64,000 nt of DNA from Poronia punctata (GCA_022579005.1 MU401456.1:522607-586606), one strand, 5' to 3'; positions 23,507-35,605 are shown, numbered from the stretch's first letter. Made by a program: numbers and translations. Notes: a model not told the origin generated them from the letters alone.

Positions 23507-24745
23507 ATGGAACCATTCGCCCTCTCAGTCCCGGCATATCGTCGCGGCTTACACCCATCCAAACCCGCACGAAAACAGGAAGAAGACGCAGCAGATACGC
23601 AAGCAACATCAACAACAACAACAACAAAAACAAGCCAATTCTCATCATCGTCCATAATCATAAACCCCCTCAGCCACACACCAGACACCCTACACCAATT
23701 CTCCATAGCAGGCCTATCGGCAGAAGAAGATGTGCCCTCGAAAAAACACCCCGGATTCCCACATAAACCACTACCGGAATCTCGGCAGCGCAGACCAACT
23801 CATGTCCCCGAAAGTGGAACGCCCATCCGTTACTCGGCGCGCATCCGCCATCTAAACACCATGACGGCAATAATGCACCGATGTCTCCGCGAGGGAGACA
23901 TTATCCGCGCGAAAAGGGCGTTGGGTCTCCTTCTACGCACCAAGGATATAGACCTAAGACTTGGAAATCTCTGGACAATCGGGTCCGAGATCCTAATGAG
24001 AGATGGCACTGGCGCTGACGAGGACAATTTCAATTTCAATTCCAACTTCTCACGCGTAAAGACATATCTAGAACTTCTTATCCAACAGCATCCCCACGAC
24101 ACATACAGACCGTATCTGACGTCCGCGGTGGATTTCTGGCCCGCGCTTTTCGGGATAGAGGTATATACTCTCCATGTCGAGTATCGCCGTGCATTACAGC
24201 GTATAGATACGGAATACGGCTCCATGGATATGGATCTAGATCTAGATCTTGATCTTGACGATGAGGAAGAAGACTCACCCCCCACCAAACAAGAAGAACA
24301 AGAAGAAAAACACGAGGAAATCGACGCTCTACGCGCCGAGACTCGTCGCGGTGCTCTCGAGCTCGCCACGCGCATGGATGGAGTCCTCGAGAACGCGCCA
24401 TATACTACGCACGCTGAGATCCTGCGTCTTCGCGCGCATGTCTCGTTGTTTGTTGCCGATTTATTCCTGCCCTCACGGCTGTTGGATAGATGGCTTCGAC
24501 GACAGGGGGGGGAGAAAAGAGAAGAGGAGCAGTATGATTATTATTATGGCCAAGAAAGGAAAAGACGGCATATGTCGAGGTCCCTGCGCGATGTGGTTAG
24601 GACGCCGGAGGAGCGTGGTGCCGTGGCTAGTCGTAGGGAGGAGCAGGAGAAGGCTAGACGGTTCTTTGAACGCGTGTTGGCTGCTAAAGGAAGATTGGAG
24701 GAATGGGTGATGCGGTTCCTTGACAATGAGGAAGAGGATGAATAG
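23507..24745 (+). CDS. RRN11: Probable RNA polymerase I core factor subunit, Rrn11-like
   Basis: A single exon of 412 residues starting MEPFALSVPAYRRGL. The first 110 residues are low-complexity (Thr/Ser/Pro). A conserved-looking helical core follows: YSARIRHLNTMTAIMHRCLR, GDIIRAKRALGLLLRTKDID and GNLWTIGSEILMRDG (about residues 108-167). I associate that pattern with fungal Rrn11, a TPR-like subunit of the core factor that recruits RNA polymerase I to rDNA promoters. Residues about 244-255 consist of a short Leu-Asp repeat running into an acidic Glu/Asp/Lys tract. The C-terminal part is rich in Arg and Glu and probably helical. The assignment is from memory of the core pattern and could be wrong; the gene itself is well supported by length and single open frame. 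Confidence 0.65.
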   Translation: MEPFALSVPAYRRGLHPSKPARKQEEDAADTQATSTTTTTKTSQFSSSSIIINPLSHTPDTLHQFSIAGLSAEEDVPSKKHPGFPHKPLPESRQRRPTHVPESGTPIRYSARIRHLNTMTAIMHRCLREGDIIRAKRALGLLLRTKDIDLRLGNLWTIGSEILMRDGTGADEDNFNFNSNFSRVKTYLELLIQQHPHDTYRPYLTSAVDFWPALFGIEVYTLHVEYRRALQRIDTEYGSMDMDLDLDLDLDDEEEDSPPTKQEEQEEKHEEIDALRAETRRGALELATRMDGVLENAPYTTHAEILRLRAHVSLFVADLFLPSRLLDRWLRRQGGEKREEEQYDYYYGQERKRRHMSRSLRDVVRTPEERGAVASRREEQEKARRFFERVLAAKGRLEEWVMRFLDNEEEDE

Positions 24746-25144
24746 TAAAATACAAGTAGGAAATCATTCTCATAACGATTACAGGGCCTCGTAGGAAGAG
24801 ACTCGGCTGTATACAGAAACAATGTCGCCGAGCGAGTACTTTCGGCTCTTTAGATGAGCTTATGTAGATTTTCATCATAAGCAAAAGTCGGACTTTGTCC
24901 ATGGTGATAAATTCAAGTTTCCCCCGCCAACTTCTCGTAAATAGTACAAAGTAGCAGTGATAGATAAAACTACAAGTTTTGTCGACTACCATTATTTCAT
25001 CCGTAGCTCATCGCAGCTGCTGTCTATCATCTTGCAGCGACCCCCCGGGCCATATAACGCTCCCGAACAGAAGCGCGCCCTCAAAATATCATCAAGTGAA
25101 AAAAAAGGGAAAGAAAATGAGATAAAAAGGTGGCCATGGTTAGA
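24746..25144. other. Convergent 3' region
   Basis: Short 3' flanks of the Rrn11-like gene and YIP4. No gene seen. Confidence 0.6.
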
Positions 25145-26286
25145 TTAGCTGATGAAGCAGAGACAGCCCAGCCCGATATAAAATATGAACAAGGGATAAA
25201 CAGCAATTCCGACCCTGTTACTAACCACGCCGCTGCCACCCAGAATACTGACACCTGCAGCCATGGCCCAAGCGACGAGTACGGCGTAGATGGGAATGCG
25301 GGGGATAGGCGGCAGACCAACTGCAGACAGGAGCGCCGCGATGACAAGGGGGAATAGGGTGTAGCCGATGATGCAAACGCTTTGCATGAAAGATCTAGTC
25401 CAAGGTTAGCAGCGCATACCATGCCGAAAGAACTGCGGATAGGAAACGAGATAATGGGGAGGGGGTGGAATGAAAGGACGACATACATATTTCCGCCAAG
25501 GAGCTTGATTTGTAGCGTGACGATAGCCTCTCCTATCCACACCAGAGCAAAGACACCGGAAAAGATAATGTCCTTCTGCTTCGGCTGTCCACAAATGCTC
25601 AGCAGCACGGACAGCGCCAGACAGAACAGGAGAGGGCCCCACAGGTCCCAGTCCCGGAGACCTGGCGTCATGTTGTTCTGGTTGAGGAGCGACTCCGGGT
25701 CCATGACACGGCCGGCAAGGGACTGCAGCTCCTCACGCGCGCCCGAGAGACCGGCGCCTCGCAGATTTTGGTACGCGCCTCGTATACCCCCATTGGCTAT
25801 GCCGTTCTCCAGCATCGAGCCGCCGAACAGGTACCGCGGGTAGAGCACCTCTTGCATCTTGGACCAGACAGCCAGTAGGTCCCGGCGCACCGTCTCCCAT
25901 ACCGTCTCGTCGATCGTGTTCTGTGGTGCGCGCCTGTCATCGCCGGGAATTCGTGACGTGAGGTATGATTCGTTCAACGGACGAGACGATGAAGAGGATG
26001 TCCCCGCTATGTTCCCTGATAACGGCTGGCGCTGAGACTCGGCGTTGGACAACGGATCGTCAAAATCGTTGAGGTCGGCTGTTGAGACGGCGGGCGAAGC
26101 GAGTTAGTCACGTATATTTTTATGGCACTGCACACACCCACTATACGTATAGTGGTCAAATGCGAGGAGGGGACCTGTGCCATCCGGCTCGACTAAAGTG
26201 TAGCGTAACTTACCGTCGTCTGGGTCGATAAGGTCGTCGTCATCGTCTACGTGCGGGCTGTCGTAGTGGTGGCTTGTAGACGCCAT
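25145..26286 (-). CDS. YIP4: Yip1-family Golgi membrane protein, Yip4/YIPF6-like
   Basis: Yip1-family proteins are five-span membrane proteins of the early secretory pathway that interact with Rab GTPases. Three exons (26214-26286, 25487-26078, 25145-25394) give 304 residues. The cytosolic N-terminal part is acidic (PHVDDDDDLIDPDD). The conserved cores are DETVWETVRRDL, RDWDLWGPLLFCLALSVLLS and, across intron 2, LLGGN-ISFMQSVCIIGYTLFPL, which is characteristic of the YIPF6/Yip4 branch. Five hydrophobic segments occur at about residues 170-188, 195-213, 226-245, 252-275 and 282-303. Introns are 135 and 92 bp (GTAAGT; GTATGT with a CTAAC branch point). The start codon context is clean and the frame closes upstream. 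Confidence 0.9.
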
Positions 26287-27207
26287 CTTGATTCAGAGCT
26301 GCGCGGTCCTCGCTCTAAGCTTCCTTGGATTGCTAAGTAGACCCTCAGTCCAAGAACAGGAGCTCTGGGGAGGAACTTGGCCGCGGGCCCGTCAGACGTA
26401 GTCGCAGCGGAGATTCGTACGGAAATTCGACGCGCGCTGTGAATAAAAAGTGCGTTCAAATATATCCTTAGTGGCGGTTCGTCTGGTATGTCGAACTGTT
26501 GATTCACAGCTGCCTGGTTGACCCAATAAGTTGCCAATAAGGTAAGTCAAAAGCTTCCCCGGATGCCAAGTTCCACGTTGCCAATTGAAGGTGTTATGTA
26601 ATTATGAGCTATATATGGATATCTGGTAAATGCATAGATTCTGGCCTGATTTTTACCGGCCAGTATCGGAATGCTTGGCGTTAACACGATCCCTACCCCT
26701 ACTCGTACATAATGGTACTCGTACAGCCCCCCTCGTACCAAGATATTTGAACTGGCATCGGATTAGGTACAAAGATTGGACGTCCATGGGAATAGATGCA
26801 AACAGTCAAGGTTCTACTAGGATTATGATGTATATTACCTGAGTTATCTTTCTTTCTCTAATTATAAACTTTTATAAGGGCAGTATGTACTGTCGTCTCC
26901 CTGTTCCCAACCTAATACCCACTGGATAGCCCCAACAATGGACCTGAATCTAAGAACTAACCTAAACACCGTTTGTGCCAAACCGATACCCCTCGAGCGT
27001 TGGGTAGAACTTAATCGACATGAGGTTGTTGTTGGTATATAACATAAATCCGTTTTGATACCCTTGAGTGTGGCAAGCCTTTGATCTGTTACAACGAAAA
27101 GGGGTAAAAACCAGTGATAACTTTCTCTCAAACTATCATGGCTTGCCCACAGAACACAAAAGACTTGCCTAGTAAATCCAGCTTTTTTCCCCAATATTAT
27201 AACCTAT
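26287..27207. other. Intergenic region
   Basis: Holds the YIP4 promoter and the 3' flank of the PAS-protein gene. Two TACTCGTA copies lie at about 26700-26722. No coding frame is supported. Confidence 0.6.
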
Positions 27208-28668
27208 TCAGCTCCATGTATATCTAGTCTTGTGCCGCATGTCCCTGAACCTACAAGCTTTCGTCGTCGGCATTTGGTGTCTGTTCACAGTGTTGTGACT
27301 GTATGAACTAAACGATTCGAACCCCGTCCCATCTGAAGGCTGCGTTTGGACTGTCATCCTTCTAGGATAACTGCCCATATCCTGATGGAGAGGTTGTGGA
27401 ATATGAGCATAAACTCGGGCGTCCGTGCACGATGTGGCAGCCGGCAAATTCCGCCAGAAAGAAGTAACTGATTGACTAGAGCAGGTACTTTCAAACCCGC
27501 CAGGTCTATCAACGTGACGGTTTCTGAGGGCTGCCGGAATCATTGGTGGATTTAGTATCGGTATCGGTGGCCGCGCCTTTCTGATGACCATGACTAACCC
27601 ATCCGAAGTGCAAGAGACGACAGCTTCGAGCTCGCGCGTCGGTATTCGACGACGGGTGGGAATCGTCATTATACCCACGTCGTCATCGGGCTCCTGTTTG
27701 ATGTGCGGATGCGTGCTGTCTTCTAGGCGCTCCCCACCATCACTGTCATACACATCGCTGTTTGGCGCTCCATCTATCGCGTTTTCCATTCCCATGTCGC
27801 CGTCCATCCGTGGGTCTCGTGACCAGAAACGTAGATAGGCTATAGAATCGTTCTCCTTGGCGTCCTCCAGGCATGCTTTCACGTTTGTTCGGCAGCTTCG
27901 CGCGATACAATCGTAGAGACTCTTTTGCAGCAGTTGTTCTGGTGTCACGCCGAGTATCGACGATACTGCATCTGTCGCAAACATAATGCTCAACTTCCGG
28001 GTGAATCTGTTCAGAATCAACGCCGCGCGGGGCTCCCTTTCTGTCGGTGGCGTTTCGAACATGGGCGACAAATGTCCCAATATGTGATATCGAGGGTCTC
28101 TAGGTGACGAAGAGAATATTTTTCGTATCAGAGGTGCCTCGATCGCACGTCCTAGTGATGAATTAGCCGGAAAACTGGGATAGATGCCAAAGTCCGGTGG
28201 GTATGATATTGGTGACATACTCTCGCTCTTTTCGCTCCGGCGGTATATACTCGTGCATGCCACTAAGACATCATGGACGACCGTAAAGCAGCACTCGCAG
28301 CTTACCCACCGGCCGTCTTTAGCCAGTATGCGGACATAACGCAAAACGGCTGCTTGATCTAGGAGCACAGCCCGGCTGTGCATCGATCGCGCAAGGAGTC
28401 TCTCATCAGGGTGAAAGTAGTCAAAACATGATTTCCCCCAAACCTCGCCCGAATCGTATCCTAGGACATCGCCTATGGAATCGGATGCAAAAACAATGGT
28501 GGCATCACTCGATAAATCTGTACAATGTAAGCCTCCGAGCTTCGACGGACGGAGAAACAAAATAGTGGCTACCCAAGTGAAATTACACCCCAGCTTCCAC
28601 GCCTTGAGTGCCACATGGGAATATTAGGAAGAGTACCTACTATGAATTGTCATGAACGTCTGATCCAT
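27208..28668 (-). CDS. Two-PAS-domain protein, probable sensor or transcription cofactor
   Basis: Two exons (28641-28668 and 27208-28517) give 445 residues. The first exon encodes MDQTFMTIH. The 123-bp intron (donor GTAGGT, acceptor GTACAG) completes the codon that starts NLSSDATIVFASDSIGDVLGY. PAS domain 1 covers about residues 1-105 and includes GKSCFDYFHPDE, VRILAKDGRWVSCECCF and CTSIYRR. PAS domain 2 is at about residues 175-255, with ALILNRFTRKLSIMFATDAV and DSIAYLRFWSRDPR. Fungal relatives of this arrangement are usually annotated simply as PAS-domain proteins. I see no kinase, zinc-finger or LOV cysteine motif (no GRNCRFLQ), so light sensing is not supported. The last 90 residues look divergent and low in hydrophobic order, so a missed 3' intron is possible. 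Confidence 0.8.
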
Positions 28669-31600
28669 GAGAAGAAAAAAAGAAACACACCAGCTTTAGC
28701 CGCAAGTGCACGCTAAGCAAACAGCTTCAAAAAAGGAGTTCAAAGCATATGTCGACAGCCAGACATCAAACACAGATGTATCCAGCGCGCAACCCGGCTC
28801 GATAGGAAACGTGACCCTCTGAAACAGTGGATGACCGTACAGACGAAAGCTAACGACGCGGTAGGTTCCGAGGATGCGACTTGTCGCACTGGACAAGGGG
28901 AGTCGGCCGATCAGAAAGGGCCGGACGAAGTAACGAACGAAATGTCTCTGAATAGCCGAGTAATGTATGACATGAACCCCACTCAGGCAGTCGAGAAGGC
29001 GAATGAAGTCTCACAAGCTGTATGTCAAGCAAGACAAGGCGGTGTAACGTTGCTGGAGGAGAACGTAATGGGAAAAAATAGACTTGGGACGACGGATGAG
29101 TTCGCCGCAGCCGTGTCCTTGTGGTCACTTATAAAACGAGTGAACGACCGTCCCAAAGTAACAATGCGCTCGCAAGGGCAGGGATAAGGTAGTCTACACA
29201 AATCGACCCGCGCTCAGCTTGGTGCAGGACGCTTGATGATTTTGGAACCTCGTCTGCAGATGTCGGTAGCCACTCAGGACGACGGAAGGAGCTGGCTTGT
29301 ATCAGACCTGATCTGATATCGACGAGAAAGGGCGGTTTATGAAGCGCAGTAGGCAGGCGACAGACCAAGTCCCGTCAACGACAAAAGCGAGAAAGTAGGT
29401 ATGTATGTATAAAAGGGATTCGAGTTCAAGGCAAAGAAATAAATCAAGGTGGGACAAGGCGAGAGAGAGAGGTAGAAGTGAAAGGCTTTTACGTCGTGAC
29501 CTAGTAGTCCGGGACAGCCAATTCAAATATGATGAGGGAAGTGTAGTCGAGAGACGCCCGAGGAGAGAGTATTCCAAGAAGACAATGAGAGGTATCTGGC
29601 ATGTCGTATATATACCGGTGAACGCATACCATGTACGGGTAGCTTTGGAGAGCTGTCAAAGTGCCACCCCTGGTCTTGGTCTGGTCTGGTCTGGTCTGTT
29701 CACGTTCGGAGGCTGCGAACGATGGGGATCATACTATTCGTCAATGATTGGCCCTCCACCGCTAAACGGTTATAGAACGGTTGAGCTAGCAAGATGCCTG
29801 CGCCGACAATTATACCTATGGTAGGTATATCAGCCCCTGCCTCGAATAGGTGCCAGGAGTATGCTTTCACTTCTGCATCCAGGAACATTGGCGATACCAC
29901 AGTACGATCAAGGAACTCGGAGATGCATGATGCTTAACTGGGATAGATTAAGCCATGTGTGCTGGGACCACTACCAAGTACCGATTAGCCATGGCTGGTG
30001 CAACAGGATACGTCGATGACAGACTACCTATTCCCACAGCGTTTTTAACGGGATGCAATACGGGTGTATTGATTTCCGGGGAAGGCTATACCCTACTTGG
30101 AGCAAGTAACCCACTTGTTATCTCCTAACCAGTAATAATCTTCTAAAATTACCGCTTCCTTCGAATTAGCCTAGGTTAGATGTAGACTAGACTAGTTACC
30201 ATTAGGTACCTACAAACACCAAGAAGATTTTACCTGTGAGGTCAATTAGAATTTTAGAATTGATGGTAAGAATGGTAGGCGTGCCTGAAGATCTACACTG
30301 GTGCACGGTCATCAGTGCCCGATCCATAATTCAGAGGAGGCCAGAATGAAGGCCACTCCTGTAAACTGTTGTGTGTAACACGTACGAGTACATGCATCAA
30401 TTACTGGCATGTATAAACTTGAATACTTTAAGAGTACTTCCTTGGGTTACATCTTTACATTTTTGTTGTTTGTCATCTCCAGCTGTTCCCTGTTTGACGC
30501 CTGTAGCGCTAAGACTCAAGAGCGTCTACTTGTTACTTATTACATACCTAGATATGTGATTATCTATCTGATATACACGTAATAACGCCTTGGAGTTACC
30601 GGGTATAATATTTGCTTTGACAGACACAACAACTGATCTGCATTCCATGCTTATTGTGCCTGTTAAACTGGGGGGGGACTGGGTACTTCAACCTCGAGAA
30701 TAGCCATATCAGAATACAAACATTAGATCACTTGGTTGCTAACATTATTTTCTACGACATTGAATAAAAAAAAAGTCAATGCGGAATGGGAACTGCATGC
30801 GATTGCCACAGCCTACAGGGGCATGATATAGCCAATTACGAGTAATGGCTTTGTCATGATTGTTTAGCCGCGGGGTTCGGATTTGGAGCACAGGACAGGC
30901 AGGGAAAATGCTTCAATATGAAATTCATGCCATGCCGTCACCGACTTGGAGCCATCACCTTTAATGCAATTCTTATAGGTTGTCTGGCTGGTTATGAAAA
31001 GAGTTCTTCAACCCGGAGCTTCTTCTCTCCGCACCTCACATATACCTTGATTACTGTAAATGATGTTGCAATTATATCTACGTTAGGAGGTAGGAACCAT
31101 GAAATTCAAAGGCCCCGAGGTGCGAATCAAGGCTAGAAGATTTTTATACGTTTCTTTATCATCGAACCTAATTGGCAAGACATCTACGAGTAATATACTT
31201 CCCACCCCTGGACAAAGCCCGATTGGACTTGATTCTATCTAGCTAGCCTTTACATTCCTATCGTAGTAAAAGCTTGTGTAACTTGATATTGATAGGTACC
31301 TCGATCAAGCCCAATCTACGCGATATAATACATCGTAGTTTGCCATAACTAAAGTACCTACATTACAAACCCATGATGTTTTTCTTAAGTATGGAGATAT
31401 TGACCGTCTCGTCGTAGAATGTTCTTATATCGTATTCCATTTTGAGGTACCTCAACGCCTCATTAGGTACATATGCACATAATGTTGTACTGCAAGCTCT
31501 GTTGAATGTCACTTTGAGAGTACCATGCCCGTACTCGTTCTGTAAATGGCATTTTGCTATTCATAGGTCCAATGAACATGGGAAGCGGAAGGCCTTCCGG

Positions 31601-33924
31601 AGACCCAACGTGGTCTTGAACATGCATGTTTGTCGTTTTGTCTGCCTTACATGGCTGTTACGTAGTGTATAATAAACATAATTGAGACGAAAAAAAAGTC
31701 GTATTCTCACAATTCCCCCTGCAATATGCGACGTCGATTAGGGATATGTCAAGCCACGAGCCAAACGCTGGGTTTTATTGCATACTACATGGGGGATAGC
31801 CAACAGAGCCTGGAGTGCCTGGGCCACATCTGAGCTGACGGTCGGAGGTAGGGAGGGGCTCAGAACCACCGATGGACAGAGATGCCAAGACCTCTTGGGG
31901 ATCGAGAGGGAGATCAGGGCCTTTCCTTGATCGGGGCCCGCTGAACGTTGGTTGGTGGCTTGCGAACCAAACCCCAAACGGGGAGCTAAAAACCGTAAAC
32001 TGTTGCAACGGTTTATTTTATTTTATTTTACTGTGCTCTGTATGAGAATACTTTTTTAATATCGTCTTTTCATTCTTTTTCATCACGAGACTGTACGTAA
32101 ATGGGTAGGAAGGAGCATTCTATCTGTCTCTCTCCCTTTCTCTCCTTCTCTTTCCCTCCTTTCTCCGAGGATATTATCTACCTCACATACGTACACAGGC
32201 TTGGTTCATGAGAATGGCGGTAGGGCGCGTACTCGTAAGCTGTCGCTTTTGGCACAAGACGGTCATTGCTTCAAATATTACGATAGCTGCAGACTCTCAA
32301 ACTATACGCGTACACCGAGTATCGACCTAGTTACGTCTTCCCACCGCACTATCATGCGCCCGATTATGTAGCCCAATAAGCTATTTGCGCGTGCCGGCTT
32401 GTATCCTTGCCTTACCTACTCGATTGTTGGCAATTGGGAACATCGTGAGACCAGCATCTCCAACCGGGATAAGGACACCCGTCACAACATCCGTCTGTTG
32501 GCGCTAAGCGCCTAGTTCTATTGACAGGTCTAGGTAGATAGAGCAAACTGCACCCCATCTCCGGCACGTTTACCCAAGATTCGGCTCCGCAAACAGAATC
32601 CCCTAGCCAGAGCTACTGTTCACACCATACTCGTAATCTGTTCTGTTAATCTCCAGATAGGTATTTATATTCGGTCTGGCTTCCCTACCATCCGTTAGCG
32701 ACGGAGATTATTTGGTCTTGATACAATCATCAAAACACTATGGCTGGTAGTCTTCTAAAACGTTGTTGGCAGCCATAACTCGTCGGTCGGTACATAGAAC
32801 TGGGATGACTCGGCCAGAGTGTTGCCCTTCGAAACTCTGCGAGGTACGGCCGGGCACCCTACTTTGTCTCCAAAACAACCCTCTGAGATATTCTGGCATC
32901 TCCCATATCCCTTCGCGGGCGGGCATCGGGTTAGCCTTCCCTAGTAACGCTTTATCCCGGATCGATCCGCAGAGGGAGTAATCTGGTTTACGGTGTAAAT
33001 ACCTACATACCTGCGAGTACTACCTAACCTACCTAGTATCTAATCGCCAACATGGGATCAGTCCTTGACAGACCGACTGACGCGTTTACGAAAACGAAAC
33101 GAAACCAAGCTAGGCAAACCGCGAGTCACGACCCCAGATTCTCAAGGCGCTTAGAAACGACTTGGTCTTATATAAGAGAAAGACTACCACGTCGGAAAGA
33201 CGATTGCGACTCTGGGCAAAAGTAAGAGCAAAAACCGAGCACGCCGTTGCAGCTTTCAGACCGAGGCTTGGCAAGTATTAGTATTCCACGGAAAAGAACA
33301 ACAGAGAAGGCTTTTGCTTTGTTTTCCCCGGCGACACGGCCCCGCGACTACATACCTAACATCTAGAGAGTGTATTCACGATCCCGGTCTCGGAAAAGAA
33401 AAACGCCACAGAAATTCGGCTTCTGTGTACGAGTACGTGTAGGTAGGTTAGGTAAGTACTAATCTAGTTCCAGAATAACGTTCGTCCAGCCAAGCTGCCC
33501 CCTGCCATCCGGTGGTAGATCTAGGCGTGCTAGGTTGGAGATCAGTGGGGCTGAATCCTTCATGTGCCTGGATTTAGATACGTGTAGGGACGGCGTAAGC
33601 ACCTTAAATGCCTACATTTCTTAGGTTGGTAAAAAGGATGCGACCGGCGCTGTTTCAGGATTGCAATGACAATAATTTGTGAAAGAAAATCAGGTAGATT
33701 AATGGTAAACACTCTAGACTTGTATGAAATGTAGATGGGAAAACAGGTTATTGTGCAAGATAATAACCTTTGGAATACAGTCTGCTCGCTCGCCCGCTTG
33801 ACTTGGAGACTAGATACAACAAGATCTTGATTATAGCTTGATACAATGCCTCATACCATGATCAAGCCAGAAAATCCAATGCGCAAGTATGTCATAAAAT
33901 AAAGAGGGTTGAAAATAGATCCCA
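28669..33924. other. Long intergenic region, about 5.3 kb, no gene seen
   Basis: Upstream of the PAS-protein gene and downstream of the PL20 gene. The first 1 kb is GC-richer and probably holds the PAS-gene leader; an antisense 118-codon frame at 28831-29187 has no domain. From about 30 kb it is AT-leaning with many TAGGTA/TACGAGTA motifs. A GC-richer island of about 270 bp lies at 31737-32010. The TGGTC tandem (29677-29696) is the only clear repeat. Confidence 0.55.
29677..29696 (+). repeat. Four tandem copies of TGGTC
   Basis: Directly visible pentanucleotide repeat in the intergenic region upstream of the PAS gene. Confidence 0.85.
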
Positions 33925-34698
33925 TCACCACCCATCAGGGTTAGCATCGGCAAAAGTCGAACCAGCAGAAATCTGATCGTACCAGACCTGGCGCGTAGCC
34001 TGAGTACCCTGATAACCGCTATCATGCCAGGCATTCGCGTACAGACCGACGCGGAACTGGAACGGCCGTCCGTCACCGACGTTGGTAGCAAAGTCGAACC
34101 TCTCAAAGACCTTCTCGCCATCATACCAGAGCTTGAAGTAGCCCGTATCGTCGCTCTTCCAGCTGACCTGGAGTTCGACGCGATGCCACACGCCGGCCGT
34201 GACCGTGGCCAGGTTCTTGAACGTCGTCGTCTTCTGCTCGCTCGTCGGACACACCTCGCCGTACTTGACGCGCGAGTATAGCTGGTCGCCGTCGATCCAG
34301 ATCATCGTGCTCGGCATGTACGTCTCGTCGCAGCCGAGGTCGGTGAAATCGGCGATGAACTGCGCCAGGTTGTACCCCTGGGCCGGGGAGAATTGCCAGT
34401 TCTCCTGCAGTCGGAAGGCGAAGCCGTAGAAGCCCTCGTCGCCTTTCTTGTAGACGTCGTACTTGACGGCTTCGGAGTGGAACCGGCCGTCCCAGTTCGG
34501 GTCCCACACCTGCGTCATCTTGAGCGCGGTATCTCCTTTGTAGAATACATTGTCCACCTGCTGGACTGTGCCTTTGTTCTCGTGTGTGAAGCTATCCCAA
34601 CCATCGGTGGTGCCCGTGTTGCTGAATATTTGTGATGCCTGGGCCGTGGCAGCAGCGGCCAAGGCGCAGAGAGGTAAAGTGAGGGCACGAGACAGCAT
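33925..34698 (-). CDS. Secreted glucuronan lyase, polysaccharide lyase family 20
   Basis: PL20 enzymes cleave beta-1,4-glucuronan by beta-elimination; the type enzyme is from Trichoderma reesei. A single exon encodes 257 residues, which matches the known length. A signal peptide is clear (MLSRALTLPLCALAAAATAQA, likely cut after about residue 21). The mature protein has the beta-jelly-roll style segments expected: GDTALKMTQVWDPNWDGRFHSEAVKYDVY, GFYGFAFRLQENW, AQFIADFTDLGCDETYMPSTMIWIDGDQLY and WHRVELQVSW. The end is GYQGTQATRQVWYDQIS. The gene stands alone with long flanks and no introns. No regulator, transporter or other polysaccharide-degrading gene is adjacent, so it acts as an isolated extracellular enzyme gene. 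Confidence 0.9.
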   Translation of the reverse strand: MLSRALTLPLCALAAAATAQASQIFSNTGTTDGWDSFTHENKGTVQQVDNVFYKGDTALKMTQVWDPNWDGRFHSEAVKYDVYKKGDEGFYGFAFRLQENWQFSPAQGYNLAQFIADFTDLGCDETYMPSTMIWIDGDQLYSRVKYGEVCPTSEQKTTTFKNLATVTAGVWHRVELQVSWKSDDTGYFKLWYDGEKVFERFDFATNVGDGRPFQFRVGLYANAWHDSGYQGTQATRQVWYDQISAGSTFADANPDGW

Positions 34699-35343
34699 AG
34701 TGAAGATAGTGAAGATGGTCGTTGAAGTAGATAGAGGTGAGAAAGGAATATTGATGGATTTGAGTGACGATCTCAGCCGATTATTTATATAGGTACATCG
34801 ATGCTATCTGTAATATCTATCTCTAAGGAGAACGGCATGTCGGATCGTCATTCTCGTTGGCTAGATTTGCCACCTGCCTAAAGTGATCAGGGAAACCTGT
34901 CGATTGACCCTAATTTTGGCACACTTAGGTAAGATAAAGCCTTCTTACAAACAATTCGGGGTCCCGTCGGCACTCATCATCGAATAAGGCGTTTGACGAT
35001 CCCCGGGCCAGAGCTGGTCCAAATCCACCGAAATAATAACATCTCGAAGCTAGTATTGTCTCCTCTGACGGAATTCGCACTCTACGACTGTGACCTGCCT
35101 ATTGAGATGCGAGTGTAATGGTGAGAAGTCACACAATGCTGACGCCAGCCCAATCGTATTTCGGCGCATTTATCCATCTCTCAGCCTTGGAAGGCGATCC
35201 GGTATTTGGGCAATTGCCGAAGGGTTTACTTTGGATACCCGAGACCATGACTTTTACGAGGTAGAGATGGAATCGCCGAATGCAGATGCTCAGTTGGCGA
35301 AAATAAGGCCCTGTGGCTTACCTCTCAGCTTGAAGGGTAGCTT
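34699..35343. other. Promoter side of the PL20 gene
   Basis: About 650 bp upstream of the PL20 start, up to the MITE-like element. The frame at 35090-35347 has no recognisable features. Confidence 0.5.
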
Positions 35344-35350
35344 TTAATAA

Positions 35351-35412
35351 GAGAATTGTTAGGGGGGCACCCATCTAGCGTGAATTGCCCAGGCACCCAC
35401 CCCACTTCCGGC
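35351..35412 (+). repeat. Left terminal inverted repeat
   Basis: Matches the reverse complement of about 35682-35742 at roughly 85% by eye, with 26 consecutive identical bases starting at TTGTTAGG. Confidence 0.85.
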
Positions 35413-35569
35413 GCCCGCAGCTAGCAGACTTACCTCTTTATTAAGGTAAATACTTTTTATAATTACTGCCGGCACTGCTGCAACGAAGCTATCGCAAACC
35501 TCGCTGCTTGCTTAGTTACAAAGCCGTTGCTATAACAAATAACTTGGCTAGAATATTTGCTCTTTAATA

Positions 35570-35605
35570 TAGCATATAGTCTAATTAGTATAGAGCATTA
35601 AAGAG
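35570..35605. repeat. Internal inverted repeat of the MITE-like element
   Basis: CTCTTTAAT at 35570-35578 is the exact complement of ATTAAAGAG at 35597-35605, giving a 9-bp stem with an AT-rich 18-nt loop. Confidence 0.8.

Noticed and set aside
28200..28668. Reading the PAS protein as a LOV photoreceptor
   Set aside because: The flavin-binding cysteine motif of LOV domains is absent; the family resembles other PAS proteins.
28831..29187. 118-codon plus-strand open frame upstream of the PAS gene
   Set aside because: No domain, no clear start context, and it lies in the probable leader region of the opposite-strand gene; random frames of this length are common here.
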